The notes under the pieces are model-generated. The model saw only the letters and a list, made by a program, of their open reading frames with translations. It was not told where the DNA came from and ran no database searches. Positions 8,155-16,594 of a stretch of DNA of 64,000 nt are shown piece by piece (positions within the stretch are counted from its first letter, which is position 1; each line of letters begins with the position of its first letter). This DNA is from Calidihabitans tengchongensis (GTDB lineage Bacteria; Sysuimicrobiota; Sysuimicrobiia; Sysuimicrobiales; Kaftiobacteriaceae). A program made the translations under genes and the position numbers. The stretch spans positions 1-64,000 of the forward strand of contig JAVKIE010000013.1 of assembly GCA_031459615.1 (NCBI GenBank), written 5' to 3'.

Positions 8155-8190
8155 GGGGGGAAAACAGGTGCCATCGGGCACCTGCCCGAT
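8155..8190 (-). promoter_or_regulatory. Overlapping hairpins in the ccm leader, possible transcription attenuator
   Basis: On the minus strand, ATCGGGCA-GG-TGCCCGAT (8190-8173) and CAGGTGCC-CGAT-GGCACCTG (8184-8165) are both perfect inverted repeats. They share bases, so only one can form at a time. The second is followed by TTTT and a C-run (8164-8155), like an intrinsic terminator, and lies about 50 bases before the ccmA start. This is the classical arrangement of an antiterminator and terminator. The T-run is short, so termination strength is uncertain, and no ligand or leader peptide is evident. Confidence 0.5.
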
Positions 8191-8256
8191 TCTCCCTCCC
8201 TCCGCAGCCGGAGAGCCCGATCCCCCCGGGGGCGCATGGTGCGCCTGGCGCGCGGT

Positions 8257-8272
8257 TGATGCAGTTGCATCA
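8257..8272. promoter_or_regulatory. Palindrome TGATGCA-GT-TGCATCA between the divergent ccm and Rieske operons
   Basis: A perfect 7-bp inverted repeat with a two-base spacer lies in the 232-bp divergent region, 67 bases before the Rieske start and about 150 bases before ccmA. Such a dyad suits a dimeric regulator that could control both respiratory operons. The outer TTGAT/ATCAT bases recall Fnr-type half sites but the spacing does not fit Fnr. The regulator is unknown. Confidence 0.45.
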
Positions 8273-8337
8273 TGGCGTCCGGAGCGCTCTGACGCGTATG
8301 TTTCCGATAGACACCTCATCCGGGGGGTCGGGCGGAC

Positions 8338-8790
8338 GTGTACAGCGGGACGGAGGATGTCGGCCGCATCAGGCGCCGGACGTTTCTTGACTGGCTGTTC
8401 GGCGCTGGACTGGCGATTCTGTCCGGAACGGTCCTGTACCCGGTGCTGCGCTACCTGATTCCGCCGCGGGTGAAGGAGGTGACTCACACCTCCGTGGTGG
8501 CGGGCAAGCTGTCCGAGATGCTCCCCAACTCGGGCAAGATCTTTGCTTTCGGGGGGCGCCCGGCAATCCTGCTCCGCACCCCCGAAGGGGAGGTGCGGGC
8601 GTTCAGCGCAGTGTGCACCCACCTGGCCTGCACGGTCCAGTACCGGCCGGACCTGCGGCACATCTGGTGCGCCTGCCACGACGGCCACTACGACCTCCAC
8701 GGCCAGGTGCTGTCCGGTCCGCCGCCGCGGCCACTGGAACCCTACGTGGTGACCATCAAGGGAGACGACATCATCGTCTCCCGGGGGTAG
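8338..8790 (+). CDS. Rieske [2Fe-2S] protein of a cytochrome bc-type complex
   Basis: A 150-residue protein with an N-terminal RRRTFLDW Tat-like motif (12-19) and a single membrane anchor (about 19-41), then the Rieske fold. Box 1 is CTHLAC (93-98) and box 2 is CACHDGH (111-117), so the predicted cluster ligands are C93, H95, C111 and H114, with a disulfide between C98 and C113. It passes electrons from quinol at the cytochrome b site to a cytochrome c. GTG start; the cytochrome b gene follows five bases after the stop. Fusion or loss is not seen. Confidence 0.95.
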   Translation: MYSGTEDVGRIRRRTFLDWLFGAGLAILSGTVLYPVLRYLIPPRVKEVTHTSVVAGKLSEMLPNSGKIFAFGGRPAILLRTPEGEVRAFSAVCTHLACTVQYRPDLRHIWCACHDGHYDLHGQVLSGPPPRPLEPYVVTIKGDDIIVSRG

Positions 8791-8795
8791 GCGCC

Positions 8796-9848
8796 ATGGG
8801 GGTGGGGGAGTGGCTCCAGGAGCGCACCCGCGTCCGGGAGGCGGTGGCGTTCCTGCAGCGCAAGGAGGTGCCGGTCCACCGATTCTCCCTGGCGTACTAC
8901 ACCGGAGGCATCACCCTGTTCTTCTTCCTGCTTCAGGTTGCCACCGGGTTGTTGCTGCTCCTGTACTACCGCCCGGCCGCGGACTCGGCCTACGAAAGCG
9001 TGCGGCTCATCACCTCCCGGGTCCAGTTCGGCTGGCTGGTGCGCGGCATCCACGCCTGGTCGGCCAACCTGATGATCCTGGCGGCCTGGGTGCATCTGGC
9101 GGCGACCTTCTTCACCAGGGCGTATCGCAGGCCGCGGGAGCTCACGTGGATCTCGGGGGTGCTCCTGCTGGTCATCACCCTGGCGTTCGCCTTCACCGGC
9201 TACCTGCTGCCGTGGAACACTCTGGCCTTCTTCGCCACCCGGGTGGGGACCGAGATCGTCGGGGACCTGCCGGGGGTGGGCCGGGCGCTGATGGTGCTGC
9301 TCCGGGGCGGTGAGGACGTGACCGAGGCCACCCTCAGCCGGTTCTTCGGCATTCACGTGGCGATCCTCCCGGCGCTGACCACCATCCTCCTGGGGATCCA
9401 CCTGACACTGGTCCAGATTCACGGAATGAGCCGGCCCATTTCCGTTTCACCCCGGGGGGCGGAGCCCTTCTACCCGCACTTCCTCCTGCGGGATCTGATG
9501 GTATGGGTGGTCCTGCTGGGAGTGGTCGCCGCGCTGGCCACGCTGGCGCCCTGGCCGCTGGGCGAGAAGGCTGACCCCCTCGCGCCGGCGCCGGCAGGCA
9601 TCCGGCCGGAGTGGTACTTCCTGTTCATGTACCAGACCCTGCGCATCCTGCCGAGCCGCATCCTTGGCGTGGAGGGCGAAACCGCAGGCGTGCTGGCGTT
9701 TGCCGCGGGCGCGGTGATAGTGCTGCTGGTGCCGTTCCTGGACGTGTGGGCCCAGCGGGAGCGCACGCATCCGGCGATGACGTGGGTGGGCGCGGCAACC
9801 CTGGCTTTTGTGGTGCTCATGACGCTCCTGGCGTGGTGGGAACGCTGA
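8796..9848 (+). CDS. Cytochrome b, fused b6/subunit IV type
   Basis: A 350-residue membrane protein that joins the heme-bearing helices and the subunit IV-like part in one chain. Heme ligands are H86/H100 and H187/H202; the 14-residue gap in the second pair is the b6f-type spacing rather than the bc1 spacing. The Qo-site PEWY motif (RPEWYFLF) is intact. The cysteine that holds the extra heme cn in b6f complexes is Tyr35 here. With the Rieske protein and the following multiheme cytochromes it should form a quinol-oxidising complex. The stop overlaps the next start (TGATG). Confidence 0.95.
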   Translation: MGVGEWLQERTRVREAVAFLQRKEVPVHRFSLAYYTGGITLFFFLLQVATGLLLLLYYRPAADSAYESVRLITSRVQFGWLVRGIHAWSANLMILAAWVHLAATFFTRAYRRPRELTWISGVLLLVITLAFAFTGYLLPWNTLAFFATRVGTEIVGDLPGVGRALMVLLRGGEDVTEATLSRFFGIHVAILPALTTILLGIHLTLVQIHGMSRPISVSPRGAEPFYPHFLLRDLMVWVVLLGVVAALATLAPWPLGEKADPLAPAPAGIRPEWYFLFMYQTLRILPSRILGVEGETAGVLAFAAGAVIVLLVPFLDVWAQRERTHPAMTWVGAATLAFVVLMTLLAWWER

Positions 9849-11113
9849 TGCGGTGGGCGGCGGCGCTGGCCGTGATCGTCGTCGCCGGGGCCGGTCGGCC
9901 GGTCCAGGCCGCCCCCGCGTCCAGCTGTCCGGCGTGCCACGAGAACCTGGGTGGCCGGCTGGCTTCGCCGGTGGCCGGGATGGCCGATGACGTCCACGCC
10001 CGGCGCGGGATGTCGTGCGACGCCTGCCACGGCGGTGCCCCCACCCGAATCGGCATGGACGCGCACGATCGCCGGGCAGGGTACCGGGGAGCCCCCTCCC
10101 CGCAACAGGTGCCGGCCTTCTGCGCCCGGTGCCACTCCCGCCCCGACATCATACGCCGATACAATCCGCGGCTGCCCACCGACCAGCTGGACCGATACTG
10201 GACCAGCGTCCACGGGCAACGCCTGCGCCGGGGCGACACGCAGGTGGCCACCTGTACTTCTTGCCACGGCGTGCATCCGGTGCGCGGCGTGGACGACACC
10301 CGATCGCCGGTGTTCCCGACGAATGTGCCGGCGACGTGCGCCATCTGCCACGCCGATGCCGCCCGCATGAAGCCCTACGGCATCCCCACCACTCAGTACG
10401 AGGAGTACCGGGCCAGCGTCCACGGCCAGGCGCTGCTGGAGCGGGGCAACCGCCGGGCTCCGGCGTGCAACGACTGCCACGACAACCACGGCGCGGTGCC
10501 TCCGGGCGCGACCTCGGTGGCCAACGTATGCGCCCAGTGTCACAGCGCCACCCGCGACCTGTTCGTCCGCAGTCCCCACAAATCCGCCTTTGACGCCCTG
10601 GGACTGGCCGAATGTACCGTATGCCACGGGACCCACAACATCGCCTTTCCCACCGATGAGATGCTGGGCACAGGCCCCGGATCGGTGTGCGCCCCATGCC
10701 ATCCCCCCGGCTCCCCGGAGGGTGCGGTGGCCGACAGCATCCGCGCCTCCCTGGAGCAGCTCAAGGCCCTCATCGCCCAGTCCGAGGCCATGCTGGCCCG
10801 GGCGTCGCGCGCCGGACTGGATGTCACCGATGCCCAGCTGGACATCAGCGAGGCTGAGACCCAGGTCATCCGGGCGCGGGCCGTCACCCACACATCCAGC
10901 CCGGAGCAACTCCGGTCGCCCATCGACGCCGGGACGGCGGCGGCCGAGAGGGCCCGCCGGGCGGGAGAGGCCGCGCTGGCCGAACTGGCATTTCGCCGCC
11001 GCGGTCTGGCCGTCTCGCTGGGGGTGATGGCCGTTGTGGTGGTGTCCCTGTGGTTGAAGCTACGACAGTTGGAGCGCGCCTCGGGGCGCTCCGGGAAAGG
11101 AGCTCCGCGATGA
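9848..11113 (+). CDS. Nonaheme cytochrome c with C-terminal membrane anchor
   Basis: A 421-residue secreted protein with a signal peptide (about 1-21) and nine CxxCH motifs in order: CPACH, CDACH, CARCH, CTSCH, CAICH, CNDCH, CAQCH, CTVCH and CAPCH. A helical region (LEQLKALIAQSEAMLAR) and a single membrane helix near the C terminus (about residues 381-400) follow. Several VHGQ and HGVHP motifs could supply distal ligands. It is encoded directly behind cytochrome b with overlapping codons, so it probably replaces cytochrome c1/f as electron exit. It resembles multiheme partners seen with other Rieske/b complexes. Confidence 0.92.
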   Translation: MRWAAALAVIVVAGAGRPVQAAPASSCPACHENLGGRLASPVAGMADDVHARRGMSCDACHGGAPTRIGMDAHDRRAGYRGAPSPQQVPAFCARCHSRPDIIRRYNPRLPTDQLDRYWTSVHGQRLRRGDTQVATCTSCHGVHPVRGVDDTRSPVFPTNVPATCAICHADAARMKPYGIPTTQYEEYRASVHGQALLERGNRRAPACNDCHDNHGAVPPGATSVANVCAQCHSATRDLFVRSPHKSAFDALGLAECTVCHGTHNIAFPTDEMLGTGPGSVCAPCHPPGSPEGAVADSIRASLEQLKALIAQSEAMLARASRAGLDVTDAQLDISEAETQVIRARAVTHTSSPEQLRSPIDAGTAAAERARRAGEAALAELAFRRRGLAVSLGVMAVVVVSLWLKLRQLERASGRSGKGAPR

Positions 11114-11472
11114 GAGTCGTGTTGGTCATTGTCACGCTCCTGGCGGCGGCCGCAGGCATGTGGGTGTCCGTCCCGACGTCGGCTACGCCCGCGGTCCAGG
11201 GATGTCCGGCGTGCCACGGCGCGCCGGGCCGCGAGCCGTCGCTGGAGGCCATCGCCCGGAAGATCAAGAACCACCCGACCACGGCGGCCAAGACCGTGGC
11301 CCAGTGTGCGTTCTGCCACAGCAAGGGACCCCTGCCCAAGCCCTTCCGCACCGAGGCGCACCGGATTCACCTCAACAGCGCCAAGTTCGCCTCTTATAAA
11401 GGAACGTGCACCTCGTGCCACAGTGTGGACCTGGGCACGGGAACCGTGACCGTCTACGGACTGGAACGGTAG
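11110..11472 (+). CDS. Triheme cytochrome c
   Basis: A 120-residue protein with a signal peptide (about 1-26) and three heme-binding motifs: CPACH, CAFCH and CTSCH. Extra histidines (KNHPT, EAHRIHLN) could serve as axial ligands, as in small multiheme c7-type proteins. The ATG overlaps the stop of the nonaheme gene, so the two are co-translated and probably interact. It may be the soluble carrier that takes electrons away from the complex. Confidence 0.9.
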   Translation: MRVVLVIVTLLAAAAGMWVSVPTSATPAVQGCPACHGAPGREPSLEAIARKIKNHPTTAAKTVAQCAFCHSKGPLPKPFRTEAHRIHLNSAKFASYKGTCTSCHSVDLGTGTVTVYGLER

Positions 11473-11697
11473 CGGTGCGGATCTGCCCGCCATCGTGAGG
11501 ACGGTATTCCCTACCCTGGGGCGGGAGACGAGGCCGGCGTGTCGCCACAGTCGGGGGTGCGGGTCCCCCGGGGCCCGGTCCGGCCCCCGCCTGCCCGGCG
11601 CATCCGTCGGCGGACTGAGTCGGAATCAGGCACTGGCCTGATACTCGTCTCACCCGTTCGTGCCTTAGGGTAGGGGCACGATGACGCCGTCGACCGC

Positions 11698-14292
11698 ATG
11701 GGGCGCCCCGCTGTGCGCATCCGCCGACGCACCTTCCTGACGACGACCGCCGCCGCCGGCGGCGTGCTGGCCGTCAGCCACCTCGTCCCCCGCGGGGTGA
11801 CCGCGCTGGTGGCCCGGTCTCCGGAGGCGCCCGACCGGCCGGTGGAGGACTGGGTGCCCACCACCTGCTGGATCGGCAAGCAGGACTGCGGGATCCTGGC
11901 CCGGCGGATCGGTGGTCGTGTCGTGAAGCTCGAAGGCCACCCGGGGCACCCCCTCAACGTGGGCACCCTCTGCCCCAAGGGTGTCGCCCAGATCATCGCG
12001 CTGTATGACCCTCACCGGGTGAAGACACCGCTCATCCGGACCAACGGCAAGGGCCAGCCCGGCCAGTGGCGTCAGGCCTCCTGGGATGAGGCCCTGGATC
12101 TGGTGGCCCGGCGGATCCGGGAGGCGCGGGCGAAGGATCCGCGGCTGGTGGTCTGGCAGAAGGGACGCAGCAAGGGTAAGGCCTTCTACGACGAGGCCTT
12201 TGTCAAGGCCTGCGGCGCCACCAAGCTGCACCACGGCGCCTTCTGTTCCGACGCTGGCTACCGGGCCGGCGAGTACACCGTGGGCATCTCAGGGGTGCTG
12301 CACCCCGACTTCCGCTACACCCGCTACCTGCTGGCTTGGGGGTGGAACGGCACCAACGCCGGCGGAAACCAGCTGTGCTGGATTACCTGGCCGCAGCAAA
12401 TGGTCGCCGCGCGGGAACGGGGCATGAAGATCGTGGTCATCGACCCGCGCCTGCGGGGGATGGGGCCGTTCGCCGACGAGTGGCTGCCCATCCGCCCCGG
12501 CACCGATCTGGCCCTGGCCCTGGCCCTGTGTCACGAACTCGTCCGCCAGGGTACCGTGGACCGGGAGTACCTGGCCCGCTACACCAACGCCCCCTTCCTG
12601 GTGGGGCCGGACGGCTTCTTCGTGCGCGTGGGCGGGAAGGAGCAGATCTGGGACCGCCGCCACGGCCGGCCCCGCCCCGCCGACAGCCCCGATGCCGACC
12701 CGGCCCTGGACGGCGAATTCACGGTGGGCGGGGTTCGCGCGCGGCCAGCGTTTGCGGTGTTCGCCGAGCACCTCAGCCGCTACACCCCCGAGTGGGCCGC
12801 CCAGGTCTGCGGCGTTCCGGCCGAGGCCATCCGGCGGGTGGCCCGGGAGCTGGGAGAGGAAGCCCGCATCGGCAGCACCGCCGTGGTGGACGGCGTGACC
12901 TTGCCGTACCGGCCGGTGGCCATCATGGCCTACCACGTGGCCCAGCAGGAGCTGGGGTTTCAGGCGGTGCGGGCCATGATCACCCTGATGATGCTGCTGG
13001 GCGCGGTCGGCGCTGTGGGCGGGCAGCGGTTTGACGTGGGCGGGTGGAAGATCCACGAGAACTTTGACAAGCTCGAGCACATCGAAATCGCAGACCCTCC
13101 CTACAACATCTGGCTGAAGGACAGCCCGTACTTTCCCATCAACAGCAACAACTCAGCGGTGGTGGCGAAGGTCCTGCAGGACCCCGACCGCTACGGCGTG
13201 CGGGAACGGCCCGAGGTCCTCCTGGTGCATATGTCCAATCCTCTGGTGGCCTTCGCCTCCCAGCCCGACATCCTGGAAGGATTCAAAAAGATCCCCTTCG
13301 TGGCGGTCATCGACCCCTGGCTGTCGGAGACGGCCGACTACCTGGCCGACGTGATCCTGCCGGCGGCCACCCTGGAGAAATATGAGGGGCCGAGTCAGGC
13401 CAACAACCAGTACCTGGACGGGGTGGCCATGCGGCTGCCCGTCATGGCTCCGCTGTTTCAGTCCCGGGGGGACATTGACATCTACCTGGACCTGTGCGAG
13501 CGGGCGGGCATTCTCTATGGACCAGGGGGGTACCTCGACCGTCTCAACGAGGCACTCCACCTCACCGATCCCTACCGCCTGCCCCTGGACCGCAAGCCGA
13601 CGGTGCGGGAGATCGTTGACCGCTGGGCGCGGTCTCAGGGAATCGCGGAGGGCGTGGCCTTCTTCGAGAAAAACGGGGTGAAGGTGAAGGGACCCGTCCC
13701 GCCCGCGAAGGCATACGGGTATGCTGCCTCCCCGCCGTTCGGCGGGGTCCGCCACCGGCTGTACGGCGAAGGCCTGCTGCGCTACCGCGCGCAGATGCAG
13801 GCCCGGGGCGTCCCGGAACTGTACTGGCGGGATTACACCCCTCTGCCCACCTGGCGCGCGCCGACCATGGACGGATCGCCCGCCGCCTACGACCTGTACC
13901 TGATCAGCTACAAGATGATTGAGTTCAAGCAGTCCCGCAGCAGCTTCATCCCCCTCCTGGCCGAGCTGGCTCCCCGGCAGCGGCTGGACATCAACGCCCG
14001 GACGGCGCGGGAGCGGGGGATCCGGGACGGGGATGAGGTGTGGGTGGAGTCCCACAACGCCCTGACCGGTGAAACCCGGCGGGTCCGGGTGCGGGCCCAC
14101 CTCACCGAGGCCATCCGACCCGACACGGTGGGCATGCCCCACCACTACGGCCTGTGGACTCACCCGTGGGCGACAGGACAGGGTCCCACGCCCAACGCCC
14201 TGTTCTTTACCGGCGAGGGGTACGTGGCCAACACGGCCGACCAGTCCTTCCACGTGAAGGTGCGCGTCTGGCGGGCGGAGGAGGGCCGCTGA
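11698..14292 (+). CDS. Molybdopterin oxidoreductase catalytic subunit (PsrA/TtrA/ArrA-like), altered FeS motif
   Basis: An 864-residue member of the DMSO reductase superfamily with a Tat signal (RRRTFL, 9-14). The first cluster motif reads C57-x2-G60-x3-C64-x27-C92, so the second of the four usual cysteines is Gly. C183 in GAFCSDAGYR is the likely molybdenum ligand. Molybdopterin-binding segments and a C-terminal barrel domain (DINARTARERGIRDGDEVWV) are intact. With the downstream FeS and NrfD-like subunits it would form a periplasm-facing, quinone-linked reductase or oxidase. Related enzymes act on sulfur, tetrathionate, arsenic or selenium compounds; the substrate here cannot be read from sequence. 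Confidence 0.85.
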   Translation: MGRPAVRIRRRTFLTTTAAAGGVLAVSHLVPRGVTALVARSPEAPDRPVEDWVPTTCWIGKQDCGILARRIGGRVVKLEGHPGHPLNVGTLCPKGVAQIIALYDPHRVKTPLIRTNGKGQPGQWRQASWDEALDLVARRIREARAKDPRLVVWQKGRSKGKAFYDEAFVKACGATKLHHGAFCSDAGYRAGEYTVGISGVLHPDFRYTRYLLAWGWNGTNAGGNQLCWITWPQQMVAARERGMKIVVIDPRLRGMGPFADEWLPIRPGTDLALALALCHELVRQGTVDREYLARYTNAPFLVGPDGFFVRVGGKEQIWDRRHGRPRPADSPDADPALDGEFTVGGVRARPAFAVFAEHLSRYTPEWAAQVCGVPAEAIRRVARELGEEARIGSTAVVDGVTLPYRPVAIMAYHVAQQELGFQAVRAMITLMMLLGAVGAVGGQRFDVGGWKIHENFDKLEHIEIADPPYNIWLKDSPYFPINSNNSAVVAKVLQDPDRYGVRERPEVLLVHMSNPLVAFASQPDILEGFKKIPFVAVIDPWLSETADYLADVILPAATLEKYEGPSQANNQYLDGVAMRLPVMAPLFQSRGDIDIYLDLCERAGILYGPGGYLDRLNEALHLTDPYRLPLDRKPTVREIVDRWARSQGIAEGVAFFEKNGVKVKGPVPPAKAYGYAASPPFGGVRHRLYGEGLLRYRAQMQARGVPELYWRDYTPLPTWRAPTMDGSPAAYDLYLISYKMIEFKQSRSSFIPLLAELAPRQRLDINARTARERGIRDGDEVWVESHNALTGETRRVRVRAHLTEAIRPDTVGMPHHYGLWTHPWATGQGPTPNALFFTGEGYVANTADQSFHVKVRVWRAEEGR

Positions 14293-15041
14293 TGCCGCGG
14301 TACGCCATGGTCATCGACCTGGACCGGTGCACCGGCTGCCGGGCGTGCATGGAGGCCTGCAAGGTCGAGAACAACACTCCCCAGGCCCACTTCTGGATGT
14401 ACGTCTTCCGGTTTGAGGAAGGGGAGTTCCCCAACACCCGGGTGTGGTTTCTGCCGCGGCCGTGCATGCACTGCGACAACGCTCCCTGCGTGAAGGTGTG
14501 CCCCGTGGGCGCGCGCTACAAGCGGCCGGACGGCCTGGTGGCCACCGACTTCGACCGCTGCATCGGCTGCCGCTACTGCGAGGTGGCGTGCCCGTACGGG
14601 GTCAATTACTTCAACTGGAAGAAGCCCGACCGCAACCAGTACCTGGACTGGCTGGACCGAGAGGCGGCGGAGGTTCTGGCTCCCTACACCGGCGGGGCCG
14701 CGCCCCCCTACCGGAACCCCGACCTGGATCGTGCCTACGGACCGGAGCGGCGCCGCATTGCCGGCGGCGGCCACCTCAAGGGCGTCATCGAAAAGTGCAC
14801 CTTCTGCGTGCACCGGATTGAGCGCGGCCAGCAGCCGGCCTGCGTCGCCAACTGCCCGCTGTTCGCCCTGCACTTCGGCGACCTGGACGATCCCCACAGC
14901 CGGGTCGCCCAGCTGCTGCGGCGGCGGCCCCACTTCCGGTTGCTGGAGGAGGCGGGTACGCAGCCGCGGGTGTACTACCTGGGGGGCAAGCCGCCGGGGG
15001 AGGAAACCCGGCAGATCGAGACCGTCCGGGCACGGGAGTAG
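14292..15041 (+). CDS. Four-cluster FeS electron-transfer subunit (PsrB/DmsB-like)
   Basis: A 249-residue ferredoxin-like protein with motifs for four [4Fe-4S] clusters: CTGCRACMEAC, CMHCDNAPCVKVCP, CIGCRYCEVACP and CTFCVHRIERGQQPACVANCP. It relays electrons between the molybdenum subunit and the membrane subunit. The ATG overlaps the stop of the catalytic gene. It has no Tat signal and would be co-exported with the catalytic subunit. Length and cluster order are normal for the family. Confidence 0.95.
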   Translation: MPRYAMVIDLDRCTGCRACMEACKVENNTPQAHFWMYVFRFEEGEFPNTRVWFLPRPCMHCDNAPCVKVCPVGARYKRPDGLVATDFDRCIGCRYCEVACPYGVNYFNWKKPDRNQYLDWLDREAAEVLAPYTGGAAPPYRNPDLDRAYGPERRRIAGGGHLKGVIEKCTFCVHRIERGQQPACVANCPLFALHFGDLDDPHSRVAQLLRRRPHFRLLEEAGTQPRVYYLGGKPPGEETRQIETVRARE

Positions 15042-15044
15042 ACT

Positions 15045-16352
15045 ATGGAGGTGCGCGCGCGCCAGATCCAGGTCCCGTACGGGGTGGGGCGCTTCTCACC
15101 GGCCACCCTGGTCCTCGTCGCCCTCCTGCTGGCGGTGATCGCCAGAGGCCTGTACGCCCTCTACGTCCAGCTCACGGAAGGATTGGTGGTCACCGGCCTG
15201 CGCGACGTCGGAACCATGGGCGGGTCCACCTGGGGGCTGTACATTGCCTTTGACGTCTACTTCGTCGGCGTCAGCTTCGCCGGGATCAGCACCGCCGCCC
15301 TGGTGCGGCTGCTGAACCTGCAGCACCTGCGGGCAGTCTCGCGGATGGCGGAGGTCCTGACCATCGTCTCTCTGGTCCTGGCGGCGTTCAGCGTGCTGCC
15401 GGACCTGGGCCAGCCCCTGCGGGGGATTGTGCACCTGCTGAAGTACGCCCGGCCCCAGTCGCCCTTCTTCGGGACGTTCACCATGGTCATCGCCGGCTAC
15501 CTCTTTGCCAGCCTGGTGTACTTCTTCCTGGACGGGCGCCGGGACGCCGCCCTGCTGGCCCGGATCCCCGGGCGGCTGCAGTGGTTCTACCGCCTGTGGG
15601 CGGCCGGCTACCGGGGGACGCCGGCAGAACGGGAGCGGCACCACCGGGTCAGCTTCTGGCTGTCGCTGGCCATCCTCCCCATGCTGGTGATCGCCCACTC
15701 CACCCTGGGGTTCGTCTTCGGCCTGCAGGTGGGTCGACCGGGGTGGTTCAGCGCCCTGCAGGCGCCGGCGTTCGTCATCCTGGCCGGGGTGTCGGGCGTG
15801 GGGCTGCTGATCGTGGTGGCGGCCGTGGCCCGCCGAACCCTCGGGGCGCAGGATCGGCTGACTCCGGACGTGTTCCGCTGGCTGGGAAACTTCCTGATGG
15901 TGCTCACGGCGGCCTATATGTACTTCATGCTGGTGGACTGGCTGACGGCCACCTACGCCGCCCCCAGCCACGAGCAGCGGGTCTCCCGGGCCATCTTCGT
16001 GGGCCCCTATGCGCGCGTCTACTGGGTGTCGGTGGCCTCCCTCCTGGCCGCGTTCTACCTGTTGCTGCGCCAGTTTTTGTCGGGCCAGAGCCGCATCGCG
16101 GTTCCGGTGGTCTCGGGAGTGCTGGTGAACATCGCCGCGGTGGGCAAGCGGTTCCTCATCGTGGTGCCCTCCCAGACTCACGGCGCCATGCTGCCGTATC
16201 CGCCCGGGGTATACGCGCCCTCGTGGGTCGAATACAGTATCCTGGGAGGCCTGGTGGCTCTGGGCGCGTTGATGTACGTCCTGTTCGCCAAGACGTTCCC
16301 CCTGATCGATCTGCCCGACGACTTTCGCGTGGAAGGGGTTCGACGACGGTGA
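15045..16352 (+). CDS. NrfD/PsrC-type quinone-interacting membrane subunit
   Basis: A 435-residue protein with about ten hydrophobic helices, including the NrfD-type opening LYVQLTEGLVVTGLRD and a helix bearing LGQPLRGIVHLLKYARPQSP. NrfD proteins exchange electrons with quinones without heme. It follows the FeS subunit by three bases, completing an A-B-C complex. The next small gene overlaps its stop codon. It is a distant paralogue of the membrane protein at 37093-38643. Confidence 0.93.
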   Translation: MEVRARQIQVPYGVGRFSPATLVLVALLLAVIARGLYALYVQLTEGLVVTGLRDVGTMGGSTWGLYIAFDVYFVGVSFAGISTAALVRLLNLQHLRAVSRMAEVLTIVSLVLAAFSVLPDLGQPLRGIVHLLKYARPQSPFFGTFTMVIAGYLFASLVYFFLDGRRDAALLARIPGRLQWFYRLWAAGYRGTPAERERHHRVSFWLSLAILPMLVIAHSTLGFVFGLQVGRPGWFSALQAPAFVILAGVSGVGLLIVVAAVARRTLGAQDRLTPDVFRWLGNFLMVLTAAYMYFMLVDWLTATYAAPSHEQRVSRAIFVGPYARVYWVSVASLLAAFYLLLRQFLSGQSRIAVPVVSGVLVNIAAVGKRFLIVVPSQTHGAMLPYPPGVYAPSWVEYSILGGLVALGALMYVLFAKTFPLIDLPDDFRVEGVRRR

Positions 16353-16582
16353 GAACGGTCATCGCCCGGTTGTTCGTGGCGGCGGGCCTGGCCGTGGCGG
16401 GGCTGAGTTTTGCATTGGCCCTCCCGGTGCGCCTGCCCGGTGCGGCGGCGATTCCCGCCGTGGCCGCCCCGATTCCCTACCTGCCGGCGGTGTTCATCGC
16501 GGGGATCATGCTGGTGTTCCTGGCCGCGGTGGTCTACGAGCTGCTGCCCGACCGCGAGCCCGAAGACCCGTGGCGGCGGTAG
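16349..16582 (+). CDS. Small two-helix membrane protein in the molybdoenzyme operon
   Basis: A 77-residue protein with two hydrophobic segments (about 3-25 and 45-66) and an acidic tail PDREPEDPWRR. The GTG start overlaps the stop of the NrfD-like gene. Its place between the membrane subunit and the chaperone suggests an accessory subunit of the complex. No family is recognised. Confidence 0.6.
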   Translation: MRTVIARLFVAAGLAVAGLSFALALPVRLPGAAAIPAVAAPIPYLPAVFIAGIMLVFLAAVVYELLPDREPEDPWRR

Positions 16583-16594
16583 GGAGGAAAACCC

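Noticed and set aside
8256..8273. TTGAT/ATCA bases considered as an Fnr box
   Set aside because: The Fnr consensus has four bases between half sites; here there are eight, so the match is not convincing.
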